A stretch of DNA of 64,000 bases from Halanaerobium saccharolyticum (GCF_003259895.1 NZ_QLME01000004.1:1-64000); one strand, 5' to 3'. Shown: positions 16,041 to 25,764, counted from the stretch's first letter. Translations and numbers: made by a program. Notes: generated by a model not told the origin, from the sequence alone.

Positions 16041-16838
16041 ATGCTGAAAGTCAAAAATTTAGAAAAAATATTTTATAAAGGTACTCCAAATGAGAATGTA
16101 GCAATTAATAAAATTGATTTAACTGTCAATGAAGGAGATTTTATTACAATAGTAGGTAGTAACGGAGCAGGTAAATCAACCCTTTTGAATTCTATTGCTG
16201 GAGTTTTTCCAGTTGAAAATGGTACTATAATTTTAGATAATGAAGATATCACAAAAAAATCTGAATACAAATGTGCTCAGGAAATTGGGCGAGTCTTTCA
16301 GAATCCACTTGCTGGAACTTCTCCTGAGATGACAATCGAAGAAAATCTATCACTGGCTATTTCTAAAAGCAATAATCTTTCTCTTAAATGGGGTTTGAGC
16401 AAACATAAGAGAGAAATCATGCGTAAACACCTGGAAAAAATTGATCTAGGGCTAGAAAAAAGGCTAACTACAAAAGTTAAGCTCCTATCTGGTGGACAGA
16501 GGCAGGCTTTAACTCTTTTGATGGCGACGGTAGCTAATCCCCGTCTGTTATTATTGGATGAGCATACAGCTGCTTTAGATCCTGCAACAGCAATTAAAAT
16601 TAAAAATTTAACTGCAGAATTGGTCAATGAAAATAATATTACAACATTAATGATTACTCATAATATGGAAGATGCTATTAAAATGGGCAACCGTTTGATT
16701 ATGATGGATGGCGGCCAGATTATTTATGATATTAAGGCTGAAGAAAAAGAAGAATTAACAATAGAAAAACTGCTCAAAATGTTTGAAATCAAGCACGGTG
16801 GTAAATTTAATAATGATCGGATGTTACTATCAGTTTAA
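16041..16838 (+). CDS. ABC transporter ATPase (TrpZ-like, COG1101 type)
   Basis: A 265-residue ABC nucleotide-binding subunit. Walker A GSNGAGKST (about 38-46), Q-loop FQNP, signature LSGGQRQAL, Walker B LLLLDEHTAAL (the usual DEP is DEH here, a feature of this ATPase group) and the switch His in MITHNM are all present. It energises the preceding permease. It is last in the operon and is followed by a terminator 24 bases after the stop. Confidence 0.92.
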   Translation: MLKVKNLEKIFYKGTPNENVAINKIDLTVNEGDFITIVGSNGAGKSTLLNSIAGVFPVENGTIILDNEDITKKSEYKCAQEIGRVFQNPLAGTSPEMTIEENLSLAISKSNNLSLKWGLSKHKREIMRKHLEKIDLGLEKRLTTKVKLLSGGQRQALTLLMATVANPRLLLLDEHTAALDPATAIKIKNLTAELVNENNITTLMITHNMEDAIKMGNRLIMMDGGQIIYDIKAEEKEELTIEKLLKMFEIKHGGKFNNDRMLLSV

Positions 16839-16861
16839 CAAAAAATTTCAATATGATTATT

Positions 16862-16893
16862 CAGGCTCCCTTATAACACAGGGAGCCTTTTAT
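16862..16893. terminator. Terminator after the TrpXYZ-like operon
   Basis: AGGCTCCC pairs with GGGAGCCT across a short loop and is followed by TTT. It separates this operon from the convergent GH65 gene and may serve both strands. Confidence 0.8.
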
Positions 16894-16930
16894 TTTAAAA
16901 TGTCTATTTTTTGATTATTAATTTAAATTT

Positions 16931-19231
16931 TTATAATTCAATCTTAACTTCTTCACCAGGTTTAAGCATATATTTTTTTTCAAAAACATTAGATTCAAGT
17001 ATTTCATTATTTTCAACATTCGCTTTTAATTGAAATATATTTTTATTTAAAATTACTTTAAACTTTTTATTCCTGTAATTTAGATTAAATTCTACTTCTC
17101 TCCACTCCTGACAGAGAACAGGTTTAAATGAAAGACCTTCTTTATCAATTTTTAAACCAGCGAAACCATTAACTATTAACTGCCAGATTCCTCCTGCAGC
17201 AGCAGTATGAATACCTCCAATAAAAGTACCTCCACTGACAGCTTTATTAGTACTCATTAAATCAATAAATGCTGATTTTTTAAAATAATTATATGTTTCC
17301 TCTGCTCTCCCCAGTCTAGCAGCAACAACTGCATACTGAGAAGGACTTAAGGAAGAACCATGTTGAGTTCTTGGCTCATAATAGTCATAATTGGCTGCCA
17401 GTACAGTTTCTGAGAAAATATCATGTAAAGTAAATAATTGAATTACATCTGCCTGTTTTATTACCTGAGTAAAAACAGCTACTCCATTGGGCCAGCCCCA
17501 GTATTCGTCTTGATTGATTAATCTTTCTTCTAATACTTCTGCTGTTGTATCTTCTAAATCAAAATAACCATCAAACTGTTCAATCAAGTTATCTTGATCT
17601 GGACAGGGAAGATAAATTTTTTCAGCTATCTGCTGCCAGGAAGTAATCTCAGATTCAAGTAAATTAATTTTTTCCTTTAACATTTCTAGTTTCTCAGGAT
17701 ATTCATTTTCCATTTTATGATAAAAATAAAGTGCTTTTTTAAGGGCAAACTGGGTCTGATAATTAGTAAAAGCATTATTGTCTACATTCTCATGATATTC
17801 ATCAGGACCTAAGAGTCTAATTATCTCATAGTGGTCTTGATACTGGTTATAGTGAACTCTGGAATGTAAAAATCTTGCTACTTCAAATAAAATTTCACTT
17901 CCATAATTTATAACAAAATCAATATCTTCGGTAGCAAGATAATATTTCCAGATTGCATAACTAATATCAGGAGACACATGGATCTGCCAGTCATTAAAAT
18001 GATTTCTAATCTTACGGCCGCTGATGACATCTTTAAAGAAAAAAGAAGGACATAATTCTTCCCCAGTTTTTCCCGATATCCAGGCATAAAAAGCACCCGC
18101 ATAACCAAGTTCTTCTGCTTTTTTTCGAGCCCCTTTTAGTGTATGATATCGATATTTCAAAATGTTTTTTGCAGTTTCAGTTTCAGTAAACAAAAACATC
18201 GGCAGATTGAAAATTTCCTGATCCCAAAAAGCTGCTCCCTGATATGCCTGGCAGGATAAACCGCGAGCTCCAATTGGCAGACGTTCACTATGAGCAGGTG
18301 CAGCAATTATATTATGATAAAGATTAAATCTCACTGCCAGCTGATCCAGAAGATTACCCCTGACTTTAATATCCATCAGTTCCCATTTTTTATCCCAGAC
18401 TGCCTGATGTTCTCTTCTCAAATTCTCAAAACTTGATTCCAGAGCAGCCGCTGCATCATTCAGGGCAGCCTGAAGTGGATTTGCCAAATCATTGCTGGAA
18501 TAAACAATCATGTTTCTAGCCAACACAATTCTGTCTGATTCAGCATCAACACTAACTAAAAGATAAATAGATTTTTCTTCATTTTCTACTTTTATATTCT
18601 TAATTTTTCCTTTTTTAAATTTGAAAGATAAAGCAGTCACTAAAGTTATTTTGCTTTCTACAGTATTTGCTTTTAAATATAAAGTGTTTTTATTAGAATT
18701 ATATTCTCCTGTAAAGTTTTCAAGGTGAGTACCATTTAAATCCCAGACATCACCATTAATTCCAATTTTCAATTCAATCTCGTTAGCTTCAATATTATTA
18801 ATTTGAAAATTATTTGCAATCAAATGTAAATTATCAAATGAGGCAAATCGTTCTGAAACTACTTCAATATTTTTATCTGCAATTGATTTTCTCCTAAAAA
18901 TACCGTATTTATAATTAAAATTTAATTTAGTAGTCATTTCATTCTGGCCTGGATAATCTCCTAATCTTTCGCCATCTATTTTCAGCTCTGTGGTTAAAGC
19001 ATTGGGAGAATTAGAAAGTTCTTTCCATTTTCCATCAGCCAGATCATAGGTATCTGTTACAACACAGGCCTGATATTGCTCCTTATTCCATTCATCTAAT
19101 GTTCCTCTGTAGCCTAAATAACCATTACCACATAATAAATTGCTGCCAAAATGGACAAGCTGTTCTTCTTTTATACTTTCGATCTCTAAATTCCAGCCAT
19201 CTTTAACTTTAAAAAAATCTTGATGATTCAA
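16931..19231 (-). CDS. GH65 glycoside phosphorylase (maltose/trehalose/kojibiose phosphorylase family)
   Basis: A cytoplasmic enzyme of about 766 residues that cleaves an alpha-glucosidic disaccharide with inorganic phosphate to give beta-glucose-1-phosphate and glucose. The N-terminal beta-sandwich region (about 1-270) precedes an (alpha/alpha)6 barrel. The catalytic acid is Glu478 in GPDEYHENVDNN, and the phosphate-site region is near TQHGSSLSPSQY. Disaccharide specificity cannot be read from sequence. TTG at 19231 is preferred because GGAGGGGG lies 8 bases before it; the in-frame ATG at 19249 contains that motif. It lies downstream of the sugar ABC genes, with a strong hairpin between. No beta-phosphoglucomutase is adjacent. 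Confidence 0.88.
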   Translation of the reverse strand: MNHQDFFKVKDGWNLEIESIKEEQLVHFGSNLLCGNGYLGYRGTLDEWNKEQYQACVVTDTYDLADGKWKELSNSPNALTTELKIDGERLGDYPGQNEMTTKLNFNYKYGIFRRKSIADKNIEVVSERFASFDNLHLIANNFQINNIEANEIELKIGINGDVWDLNGTHLENFTGEYNSNKNTLYLKANTVESKITLVTALSFKFKKGKIKNIKVENEEKSIYLLVSVDAESDRIVLARNMIVYSSNDLANPLQAALNDAAAALESSFENLRREHQAVWDKKWELMDIKVRGNLLDQLAVRFNLYHNIIAAPAHSERLPIGARGLSCQAYQGAAFWDQEIFNLPMFLFTETETAKNILKYRYHTLKGARKKAEELGYAGAFYAWISGKTGEELCPSFFFKDVISGRKIRNHFNDWQIHVSPDISYAIWKYYLATEDIDFVINYGSEILFEVARFLHSRVHYNQYQDHYEIIRLLGPDEYHENVDNNAFTNYQTQFALKKALYFYHKMENEYPEKLEMLKEKINLLESEITSWQQIAEKIYLPCPDQDNLIEQFDGYFDLEDTTAEVLEERLINQDEYWGWPNGVAVFTQVIKQADVIQLFTLHDIFSETVLAANYDYYEPRTQHGSSLSPSQYAVVAARLGRAEETYNYFKKSAFIDLMSTNKAVSGGTFIGGIHTAAAGGIWQLIVNGFAGLKIDKEGLSFKPVLCQEWREVEFNLNYRNKKFKVILNKNIFQLKANVENNEILESNVFEKKYMLKPGEEVKIEL

Positions 19232-19343
19232 TATTACTGCCCCCTCCATAAATTAAAACTATTTTCTTCATATTAGTGATGATCTAATTAATTTTTTGGC
19301 TTAAATTTATAAAATAATCACCCTTTAAATAAACAAAGAAATT

Positions 19344-19383
19344 AGGCCATCAAATTATAGTACCCCCTATAATCTGATGGCCT
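19344..19383. terminator. Strong hairpin between the sugar permease gene and the GH65 gene
   Basis: AGGCCATCA pairs with TGATGGCCT, extended inward by AATTATAG/CTATAAT, around a CCCC loop. No clear T-run follows on the minus strand, so it may be a partial terminator or an mRNA-processing or stability element that lowers GH65 expression. Confidence 0.55.
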
Positions 19384-19468
19384 GATTTTCTCTAATTTCT
19401 AATCAGTTTAATATAATTTTAGTTAAATAAATATATATTTATTTAACCTTATTTTAAAGCAGCTAAAT

Positions 19469-20335
19469 TTAACCCTTTACAGCCCCAGCAGTTAATCCGG
19501 CTACAATACGTTTCTGGAAAATCAATACTAAAACAACAATTGGTACTGTAACTAAAACTGCAGCTGCCATAATTTCTCCAAAGGGTTCCTGCCTTGCAAA
19601 TTCACCCGAGAAGAATTGAATAGCTACCGGTACAGTTCTTGCACTTGGATCAATTGATGTAAATGTTAAAGCAAAGAGATATTCATTCCAGGCCTGGATA
19701 AATGATAACAAACCTGTAGTAACTAAAGCAGGTGCAGTAAGCGGCAGTAAAATCATATGAAAAGTCTGAAATGGTGTTGCTCCATCCACTTGAGCTGACT
19801 GCATAATTTCAATGGGTAGATCTCTAAAGAAAGAAGTCAGAACCCAGGTTGTAAACGGTAGGGTAAATAGTAGATATGTAAAAATCATACTTACCCTGGC
19901 ACTTAAATTAAGTGCATTAATAACTGCATATAAACCTGATAACACTGTAACCTGAGGAAACATTGTCATAGCCAGTATAACATACAGAGCAGGTGCTTTT
20001 CCTTTAAATCTTAATTTACCTAAAGCAAAAGCTGCAAAAGAACCTGTTAATAACGCTAAGATGGTTGTAGAAGTGGCTACAATTGTACTATTAACTAGGC
20101 CTCTAATAAAACCACCATTTGCAAAAACTGCTCTATAATTTCGGGTGAAAATCGATATTTCTCCTGTATCTGGATCTCTAGGAATCAAAGTTGCTGGTGT
20201 CATATTTAGCTGCGCTTCTGACTTTAAAGAAGAAGCTATTGCCCAGTAAAAAGGGAACAATAAATATATAACAATTAGTGCCAGCACAAAATAGAATAAG
20301 ACTTTCCTAAGTTTTTCTTTCTGCTTTCTTGTCAT
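19469..20335 (-). CDS. Sugar ABC transporter permease (MalG type)
   Basis: A 288-residue permease of the carbohydrate CUT1 family with six helices. The EAA loop reads MQSAQVDGATPFQTFHMILLP, near residues 185-205, and contacts the ATPase. Its start overlaps the end of the preceding permease gene by 4 bases (ATGA), implying translational coupling. No ATPase gene of the MalK/MsmX type is in this cluster, so a shared ATPase encoded elsewhere is expected. Confidence 0.9.
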   Translation of the reverse strand: MTRKQKEKLRKVLFYFVLALIVIYLLFPFYWAIASSLKSEAQLNMTPATLIPRDPDTGEISIFTRNYRAVFANGGFIRGLVNSTIVATSTTILALLTGSFAAFALGKLRFKGKAPALYVILAMTMFPQVTVLSGLYAVINALNLSARVSMIFTYLLFTLPFTTWVLTSFFRDLPIEIMQSAQVDGATPFQTFHMILLPLTAPALVTTGLLSFIQAWNEYLFALTFTSIDPSARTVPVAIQFFSGEFARQEPFGEIMAAAVLVTVPIVVLVLIFQKRIVAGLTAGAVKG

Positions 20336-21402
20336 TCTGTATCAACTCCCAGGGATTTCATATAAAGAATAGCAAAAGCAAAAATAATGATAAAGATTAT
20401 AACTCCAATTGCAGAGGCCATTCCCATTTGTCTGGCTGAAATCAGTTGAAAATAATTAAAACTTGCCATTGAATATCTTTTTTGTGAAAGCATTACCTGA
20501 AAAACATCAAATACTCTTAGAGCATCTAAAGTTCTAAAAATCAAAGCAACAGCCAGTGATGGCTTTAATAATGGTAATGTTATATTAAAAAACTGTCTAA
20601 TCTTACTTGCACCATCAACCCTGGCAGCTTCATAAAGTTCATTAGGTATCATCTGTAAACCAGCCAGAATCAATAAGGCCATAAACGGTGTTGTTTTCCA
20701 GACATCAACTGCTATAATTGCTGGCAGCTGAAGGCTGGCATTACTTAAGAAAGAATAACTTCCATCAATTAAACCAAATCTATCACCAAGCATATTAAAT
20801 AATCCGGCTCTGGTTGGCTCGAACATCCATTCCCACATTCTTGCAGAAACAACTGTAATAACTGCCCAGGGAACTAACATTACCGCTCTCATTGCACCTC
20901 TCCCTTTAAACTCACTGTTAACTACTAAGGCGACAACTAAACCAAACAGAGTTTCAAAAAAGACTGAAAAAAATGTGAAAACTAGAGTATTCCAGACTGC
21001 TCTAATAAAATCTGGTGTACGGGCACCAACCACATACTTGTTACCAAAAAAACTAAACTCAAAAGAAGGTCGATATAAATGTGGATCTCTGGGTAAAACC
21101 CGAATTGGTCTTTCAAATACCACTTCCCCACTCTCTTCATCAACTGCCTGTTCTCCTGTTTCTTCATCAATTACAGGTGGCAATTCTCTAATAGTAATTG
21201 ATAATAATGCCTGGTAATTATCTAAACCAACAAACTCTGTTTCTGTAGCTGATGCAAATTCCCGATTGGTAAAACTTGTATAAAAAACCTGACCTAAAGG
21301 ATACAAAGCAATTATAACTAAAATTAAAAATGCAGGTATTAATAATTTTAATGCAAGTTTCTGTTCTTCTTTCGCTAGATTTGATGAACTACTTGTTGCC
21401 AT
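20332..21402 (-). CDS. Sugar ABC transporter permease (MalF type) with a large external loop
   Basis: A 356-residue CUT1-family permease. The EAA loop is EAARVDGASKIRQFFNITLP. Compared with usual 290-310 residue partners it has an insertion of about 60 residues after the first helix (about 65-125), rich in acidic residues and carrying EETGEQAVDEESGEVVFE. On topology this should face outside the membrane. The gene follows the binding-protein gene after a 26-base palindrome and is 4 bases overlapped with the second permease gene. Confidence 0.88.
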   Translation of the reverse strand: MATSSSSNLAKEEQKLALKLLIPAFLILVIIALYPLGQVFYTSFTNREFASATETEFVGLDNYQALLSITIRELPPVIDEETGEQAVDEESGEVVFERPIRVLPRDPHLYRPSFEFSFFGNKYVVGARTPDFIRAVWNTLVFTFFSVFFETLFGLVVALVVNSEFKGRGAMRAVMLVPWAVITVVSARMWEWMFEPTRAGLFNMLGDRFGLIDGSYSFLSNASLQLPAIIAVDVWKTTPFMALLILAGLQMIPNELYEAARVDGASKIRQFFNITLPLLKPSLAVALIFRTLDALRVFDVFQVMLSQKRYSMASFNYFQLISARQMGMASAIGVIIFIIIFAFAILYMKSLGVDTE

Positions 21403-21425
21403 TTAATTCCCCCCCTTTATAAAAT

Positions 21426-21451
21426 CTGGAGAGGGATTAATCCCTCTCCAG
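21426..21451. promoter_or_regulatory. Perfect 26-base palindrome between binding-protein and permease genes
   Basis: CTGGAGAGGGATT is followed directly by its reverse complement. In mRNA it gives a strong hairpin just after the binding-protein stop. Such hairpins in transporter operons commonly stabilise the upstream binding-protein message and limit readthrough. Confidence 0.75.
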
Positions 21452-21478
21452 TTAATAAACAATTCTAAAGAATTCTAC

Positions 21479-22780
21479 TTATGGCTGTGTTGGCTCACCA
21501 GTTTCAAATCCTGTAGTATCCATCAGATCTAATTCCAGGTACTCAATAGCTGATTGAGCATCGCTTTCACCAGTCAGTACTGAATGTACAGCCTGGAAGA
21601 ATAGTTCAGATACCTGGTTATACTGAGGAGCAGTTTGAGTAGAAGGACGAGCTACAGCACTTGTAAATACATCATAAAGACTGCCAAAGAATGGAACTGC
21701 TTCAAGAACATCTTCATCTTCATATAATGATCTAATTGTAGGATTAAAAGATCCTTCAACAGCGCGCATCTTCTGTACTTCTTCTCCCGCTAAGAACATA
21801 GCCAGCTTGGCTGCTGCTTCAGGATGTTCACTGTATTTACTTACACTTAAGTTCCAGCCACCTAATGTCGCAGCAGAACTACCACTATCTCCAGCAGGTA
21901 AGGGGGAAACATCAAAATTGCCAGCAGTAGGTTTATCTTCTTGAGATGCTAGAGCATAAGCATAAGGCCAGTTACGCATAAATAGAGCATTACCGGCTTC
22001 AAACATTGCCCGTGCATCTTCTTCGCCCATACCTGTTACACCTGTAGGTGAAATATCTCCTACCCAGCCGGCAGCCTGGTCAATAATTTCGATTGCTTTC
22101 TCATTATTAATTGTTATTTCCTGATCTGTGCTTACAATTTTGCCGCCACCATTAGAATAAATCCATTCTAATGCATCACAGGTTAAACCTTCATAGGCAT
22201 CTCCCTGCCAGACATAACCATAAAAATCTTCGTTACCTGCAGCTCTTTCTTCTTCCATAATATAACGAGCTGTTTCTTCTAATTCATCCCAGGTTTCTGG
22301 TACTTCCCGGTCATATTTTTCTAAAAGATCTGTTCTATAATATAAAAGTCCTGCATCTGTAAACCAGGGCATAGAAACCAGACGACCATCAGTTGTAGTA
22401 TTGTTTTCTACAATTGCCTGAAAATGCTTATCTACAACCTCTTCTGCACCATAATCATAAAAATCAATAAAGTGCTCACCTAAATCACCAGGCCAGATAA
22501 CATCCACCTGGTATACATCTACTTCTGGGCTTTCTGCTTCTAAAAACTGTAAGTAAAGACCCAGTCTATCATTAGCAAGATCAGGAGTTTCTAAAACTTC
22601 AACTGTCACATTTGGATTATCTTCCATATACATTTCAGCTGCTTTTTCAGTTAATTCTTTCTCCTGACCAACAGCCCCCCCGGCAACTGTCAAAGAAATT
22701 TCTTCTTCCTGCGCCAAAACTATCCCACTAAAAGCAATTACAAAAACTAAAGCGATAACTAAAACTAAATTTTTTCTCAT
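21479..22780 (-). CDS. Sugar ABC transporter substrate-binding protein
   Basis: A 433-residue family 1 solute-binding protein, similar in layout to trehalose/maltose binding proteins (ThuE/LpqY-like). A signal peptide (1-23) ends VLA-QE with no lipobox Cys, consistent with a soluble periplasmic protein. The mature protein is acidic. Recognisable blocks are YQVDVIWPGDLGEHF, MPWFTDAGLLYYRTDLL and ARAMFEAGNALFMRNWPYA. AAGGAGGAG lies before the start. It follows the LacI-family gene by 65 bases and precedes two permease genes. With the GH65 enzyme downstream, an alpha-glucosidic disaccharide substrate is likely (inference). Confidence 0.9.
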   Translation of the reverse strand: MRKNLVLVIALVFVIAFSGIVLAQEEEISLTVAGGAVGQEKELTEKAAEMYMEDNPNVTVEVLETPDLANDRLGLYLQFLEAESPEVDVYQVDVIWPGDLGEHFIDFYDYGAEEVVDKHFQAIVENNTTTDGRLVSMPWFTDAGLLYYRTDLLEKYDREVPETWDELEETARYIMEEERAAGNEDFYGYVWQGDAYEGLTCDALEWIYSNGGGKIVSTDQEITINNEKAIEIIDQAAGWVGDISPTGVTGMGEEDARAMFEAGNALFMRNWPYAYALASQEDKPTAGNFDVSPLPAGDSGSSAATLGGWNLSVSKYSEHPEAAAKLAMFLAGEEVQKMRAVEGSFNPTIRSLYEDEDVLEAVPFFGSLYDVFTSAVARPSTQTAPQYNQVSELFFQAVHSVLTGESDAQSAIEYLELDLMDTTGFETGEPTQP

Positions 22781-22845
22781 TAATAATTCTCCTCCTTAAA
22801 TAAGCTTGAATAATTTAAATTAATTATGTTAAAAATATATCTTAA

Positions 22846-23895
22846 CTACCCCCTATTATTTGATATCACCTCCTTGTTAGTAGTAAATTCATTTAATTTA
22901 TTTGTGCTTTCTCTAACCACAAGTTTATGTGGAATAAAGACTTTGTTATCTTCAATTTTTTCCTGATTGATTACCCTATTTAAAATTTCAATACTTCTCA
23001 ATCCCAGTTGATATCCTGACTGCTTGATAGTAGTTAAAGCAGGATCTATATATTTACCCAGTTCAATTCCATCAAATCCAACTACTGAGATATCTTCGGG
23101 TACTTTTATATTATGTTCTTTTAAATAACTTATTACCCCAACTGCCATTTCATCATTAAAGGCAAAAATTGCTGTTACATCCGGGAATTTATTAATTATT
23201 TTTTTAGCGGCAGAATAACCACTTTCAAAAGTAAAATCACCTTCAATAAACCTTTTGGGATCATATTCTATGTCACTGAGCCTCAGTGCAAGCTTAACAC
23301 CTCTCAACCTCTCCTGACTGGCAAGCAGATCTAAATCAGGACCTTTAATAAATGCAATATCCTGATGACCTACCTGACAAAGATATTCTACAACATCATA
23401 GGCAGCAGCAACATTATCCACCGTTACACAGCTGATCTCCGGGTCATTAATATAACCTGAAGCAAAAACAACTGGAATTTTATAATTTTTAACAATTGAA
23501 AGCAGATCATTATAATAGTTTGTCGTAATCAAAATAATACCGTCAATCTTTTTTTGCTTCATAATATTTAGATAACTCTGTTCCTTTTCTAATTCCCCAT
23601 CTGAGTCACCATAAATTAAGGCAAATCCTCTTTCTCTGGCTTCTGCTTCTATCCCTTTGAGTAAATTAGCCAGAAAAGGTCTTTCCATTCCAGCACCAAT
23701 AACCCCAATTAAGTTGCTTGTATTGGTCCGGAGTATTCGCGCAGAATCATTAATTTGATAGTCCAACTTATCAACAGCCTTCTTTACTTTTCTGGCTGTT
23801 TCTTCTCGAACCAGTGAACTATCATTTAAAACACGAGAAACTGTGCTTAATGAAACACCTGCTAATTTTGCTACATCTTTCATAGTAACATCCAT
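22846..23895 (-). CDS. LacI/GalR-family transcriptional regulator
   Basis: A 349-residue repressor-type regulator. The N-terminal HTH reads MKDVAKLAGVSLSTVSRVLN (residues 5-24), followed by the hinge and a periplasmic-binding-protein-like effector domain (PVVFASGYI, FAFNDEMAVGVISYL, SVVGFDGIELGKYI). ATG at 23895 is chosen because GGGAG lies about 9 bases upstream and the HTH begins here; the frame is open 19 codons further. It is the first gene of the sugar cluster and probably controls it in response to the imported sugar. Confidence 0.92.
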   Translation of the reverse strand: MDVTMKDVAKLAGVSLSTVSRVLNDSSLVREETARKVKKAVDKLDYQINDSARILRTNTSNLIGVIGAGMERPFLANLLKGIEAEARERGFALIYGDSDGELEKEQSYLNIMKQKKIDGIILITTNYYNDLLSIVKNYKIPVVFASGYINDPEISCVTVDNVAAAYDVVEYLCQVGHQDIAFIKGPDLDLLASQERLRGVKLALRLSDIEYDPKRFIEGDFTFESGYSAAKKIINKFPDVTAIFAFNDEMAVGVISYLKEHNIKVPEDISVVGFDGIELGKYIDPALTTIKQSGYQLGLRSIEILNRVINQEKIEDNKVFIPHKLVVRESTNKLNEFTTNKEVISNNRG

Positions 23896-23953
23896 ATTTT
23901 TTCGCTCCCAGTCAATAATGAAATCCATTTCACTATTAAATATATTCAACACT

Positions 23954-23981
23954 AAATTAAAAGTTCCTGCAAAAATGTCAA
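23954..23981 (-). promoter_or_regulatory. Promoter of the LacI-family gene and sugar operon
   Basis: Minus strand TTGACA (23976-23981), 16-base spacer, TAATTT (23954-23959), about 59 bases upstream of the LacI-family start codon. Confidence 0.55.
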
Positions 23982-24041
23982 TTTTTTTTGATTATTAAAG
24001 TTATTTTGCCTAAAAAAGAGTTTTTTTGCGATAAAATACAT

Positions 24042-24057
24042 TATTTAACGTTAAATA
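24042..24057. promoter_or_regulatory. 16-base palindrome, candidate LacI-family operator
   Basis: TATTTAACGTTAAATA is a perfect palindrome with the central CG typical of LacI-family operators. It lies about 60 bases upstream of the promoter at 23954-23981, further than usual for simple repression. Confidence 0.4.
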
Positions 24058-24122
24058 TCAAATTTGAGTGGATAAATAGGTAAATTAAAAATTTTTATAA
24101 CTTTCAGTTAATTTAAGTCTTG

Positions 24123-24162
24123 AAAAAAGCTTGAAAATTAATGAAATGGTTTTCAAGCTTCT
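24123..24162 (-). terminator. Terminator of the extra family 5 binding-protein gene
   Basis: On the minus strand AAGCTTGAAAA pairs with TTTTCAAGCTT and a T-run follows. It lies 16 bases after the stop at 24178. Confidence 0.8.
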
Positions 24163-24177
24163 GGTTTATTTAATTTA

Positions 24178-25764
24178 TCATTCAAAATAGAGCATTTCAA
24201 AGTTGTATTTTGAATAGATATTTTTGAAAATTTCCTGATTTTTTATTTCCTCAGAAATCAAATAACTATCTGCTCCCTGAATTAGGAATAAAAATGGACT
24301 ATCATTAACCAATATTTCTGTAATAATTTCGTAAGCTCTCTCTCTGCTTTCATTATTATTTACTAATTTTAAGTAATCTATTAAGTTGTCCATTCTTTCA
24401 TTTTGATAATTAAAAAAATTATTCTCTGCAGTTGAATAAAAATTATCATTGATAAATTCAAATCTATTGTTATAATTAGCTGACATAATAAATAATTGAG
24501 ACTCAAATACCGGACTGTTTAATTTTTTAAAGTATTCAGCCCAGTTGTATTCTTTTATTTCTAAATCTATATTATCTTCTTTAAACTTATTTTTTATAAA
24601 CTCAGCAAGCTGATTATTTATTTTTGAATTATTTGTTATTAATTGCAAATTTTTTAGCTGACTACTAATATTATCATTTACATCTTTTAATAAACCTTCG
24701 TTAATTTTATTAAATAATAGATGACTATTATTACCATCTTCAGGAAAAATAAATCTGTTAAAATTTGAACTATCAGCAAAATTACATTTATCTAAACTAT
24801 ATCTTAACCTCTTTTTAAGTTCGTTACTGTTAGAAGTCTGATCTAAATAACTGTTATAATTAAATGCAGCATAATAAAGATTCTTATCTGCCAATTTCTG
24901 CATCTGATAATTGCTGTATCTATTTTTTTGCTGTTGATAGCTAGCAAAATCAGCTGAATTAAGTTGAAATAAATCAAATTCCTCTAAATTATCTTCTAAA
25001 TTTTTTTCTCCCTCAAAATTAACTTGGATCTGATCTAAATAAGGTAGATCTTGCTCCTGGTAGTTATTTTTCCAGTAATTATCGCTTTTAACCAGAGTAA
25101 CTTGATTTTTAGAAAAACTGTCAAATCTAAAGGCCCCTGTGCCAACTGGAGTTATTGAAAAATTAAAATAATTATTCAACACTGCTTCTAGAGGCATTAC
25201 CACCGCTGCTCTCTTTGCCAAATTATATATAAATGGAGCGTAAGATTCCTCCAGTTCAATTTCTAAATTATATTTATCAAGAATCTTTATACCCGATATT
25301 TCTTCACTTTCTCCCTGACGATACTCATCATAGCCTTCAACTTCAGTAAAAAGTTCAGCATATGGAGATTTATTTTCAGCAGCTGCTAAATATTCAAAGG
25401 ACTTTTTCCAGTCTTCTGCCTTTACCTCTCTCTCATTTAGTGGTACTGATTTTCCATTAATTTGATATGGATGAAAATAAACATTCTGCTTTAAATTAAA
25501 AGTAAAGACTGTAGAATCCTCATTTACCTGCCATGATTCTGCTAAATTTGTAGTTAATTGACCCTGCTTATTATAATTTACTAGAGTATCAAAGATTTGT
25601 TTATTGATCATCAGGGCTGTATCATTAGCAGCATAAATAGGGTTCAAATTAAAGGGTCTAAGCTCAACTTTAATTTTTAAATCACCACCATAATTAGCCG
25701 CACTGGCAGAAAATAAATTTAAAAATAGAATAAGAATAATAATAACAAAAGTTTTAGTCTTCAT
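24178..25764 (-). CDS. Family 5 ABC substrate-binding protein (OppA/DppA-like), no linked permease of its own
   Basis: A 528-residue exported protein of the SBP_bac_5 family. A signal peptide ends SASA-AN without a lipobox Cys. The core pattern is visible: LKIKVELRPFNLNPIYAANDTALMINKQIFDTLVNY with spacing typical of the family, then ESWQVNEDSTVFTFNLKQNVYFH and ITPVGTGAFRFD. The C-terminal half is Asn/Lys-rich and divergent. ATG at 25764 is preferred (GGAGG 11 bases upstream); an in-frame TTG lies within that motif. It sits between two terminators, downstream of the complete peptide ABC operon, so it may supply an alternative specificity to that transporter. Confidence 0.8.
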   Translation of the reverse strand: MKTKTFVIIILILFLNLFSASAANYGGDLKIKVELRPFNLNPIYAANDTALMINKQIFDTLVNYNKQGQLTTNLAESWQVNEDSTVFTFNLKQNVYFHPYQINGKSVPLNEREVKAEDWKKSFEYLAAAENKSPYAELFTEVEGYDEYRQGESEEISGIKILDKYNLEIELEESYAPFIYNLAKRAAVVMPLEAVLNNYFNFSITPVGTGAFRFDSFSKNQVTLVKSDNYWKNNYQEQDLPYLDQIQVNFEGEKNLEDNLEEFDLFQLNSADFASYQQQKNRYSNYQMQKLADKNLYYAAFNYNSYLDQTSNSNELKKRLRYSLDKCNFADSSNFNRFIFPEDGNNSHLLFNKINEGLLKDVNDNISSQLKNLQLITNNSKINNQLAEFIKNKFKEDNIDLEIKEYNWAEYFKKLNSPVFESQLFIMSANYNNRFEFINDNFYSTAENNFFNYQNERMDNLIDYLKLVNNNESRERAYEIITEILVNDSPFLFLIQGADSYLISEEIKNQEIFKNIYSKYNFEMLYFE

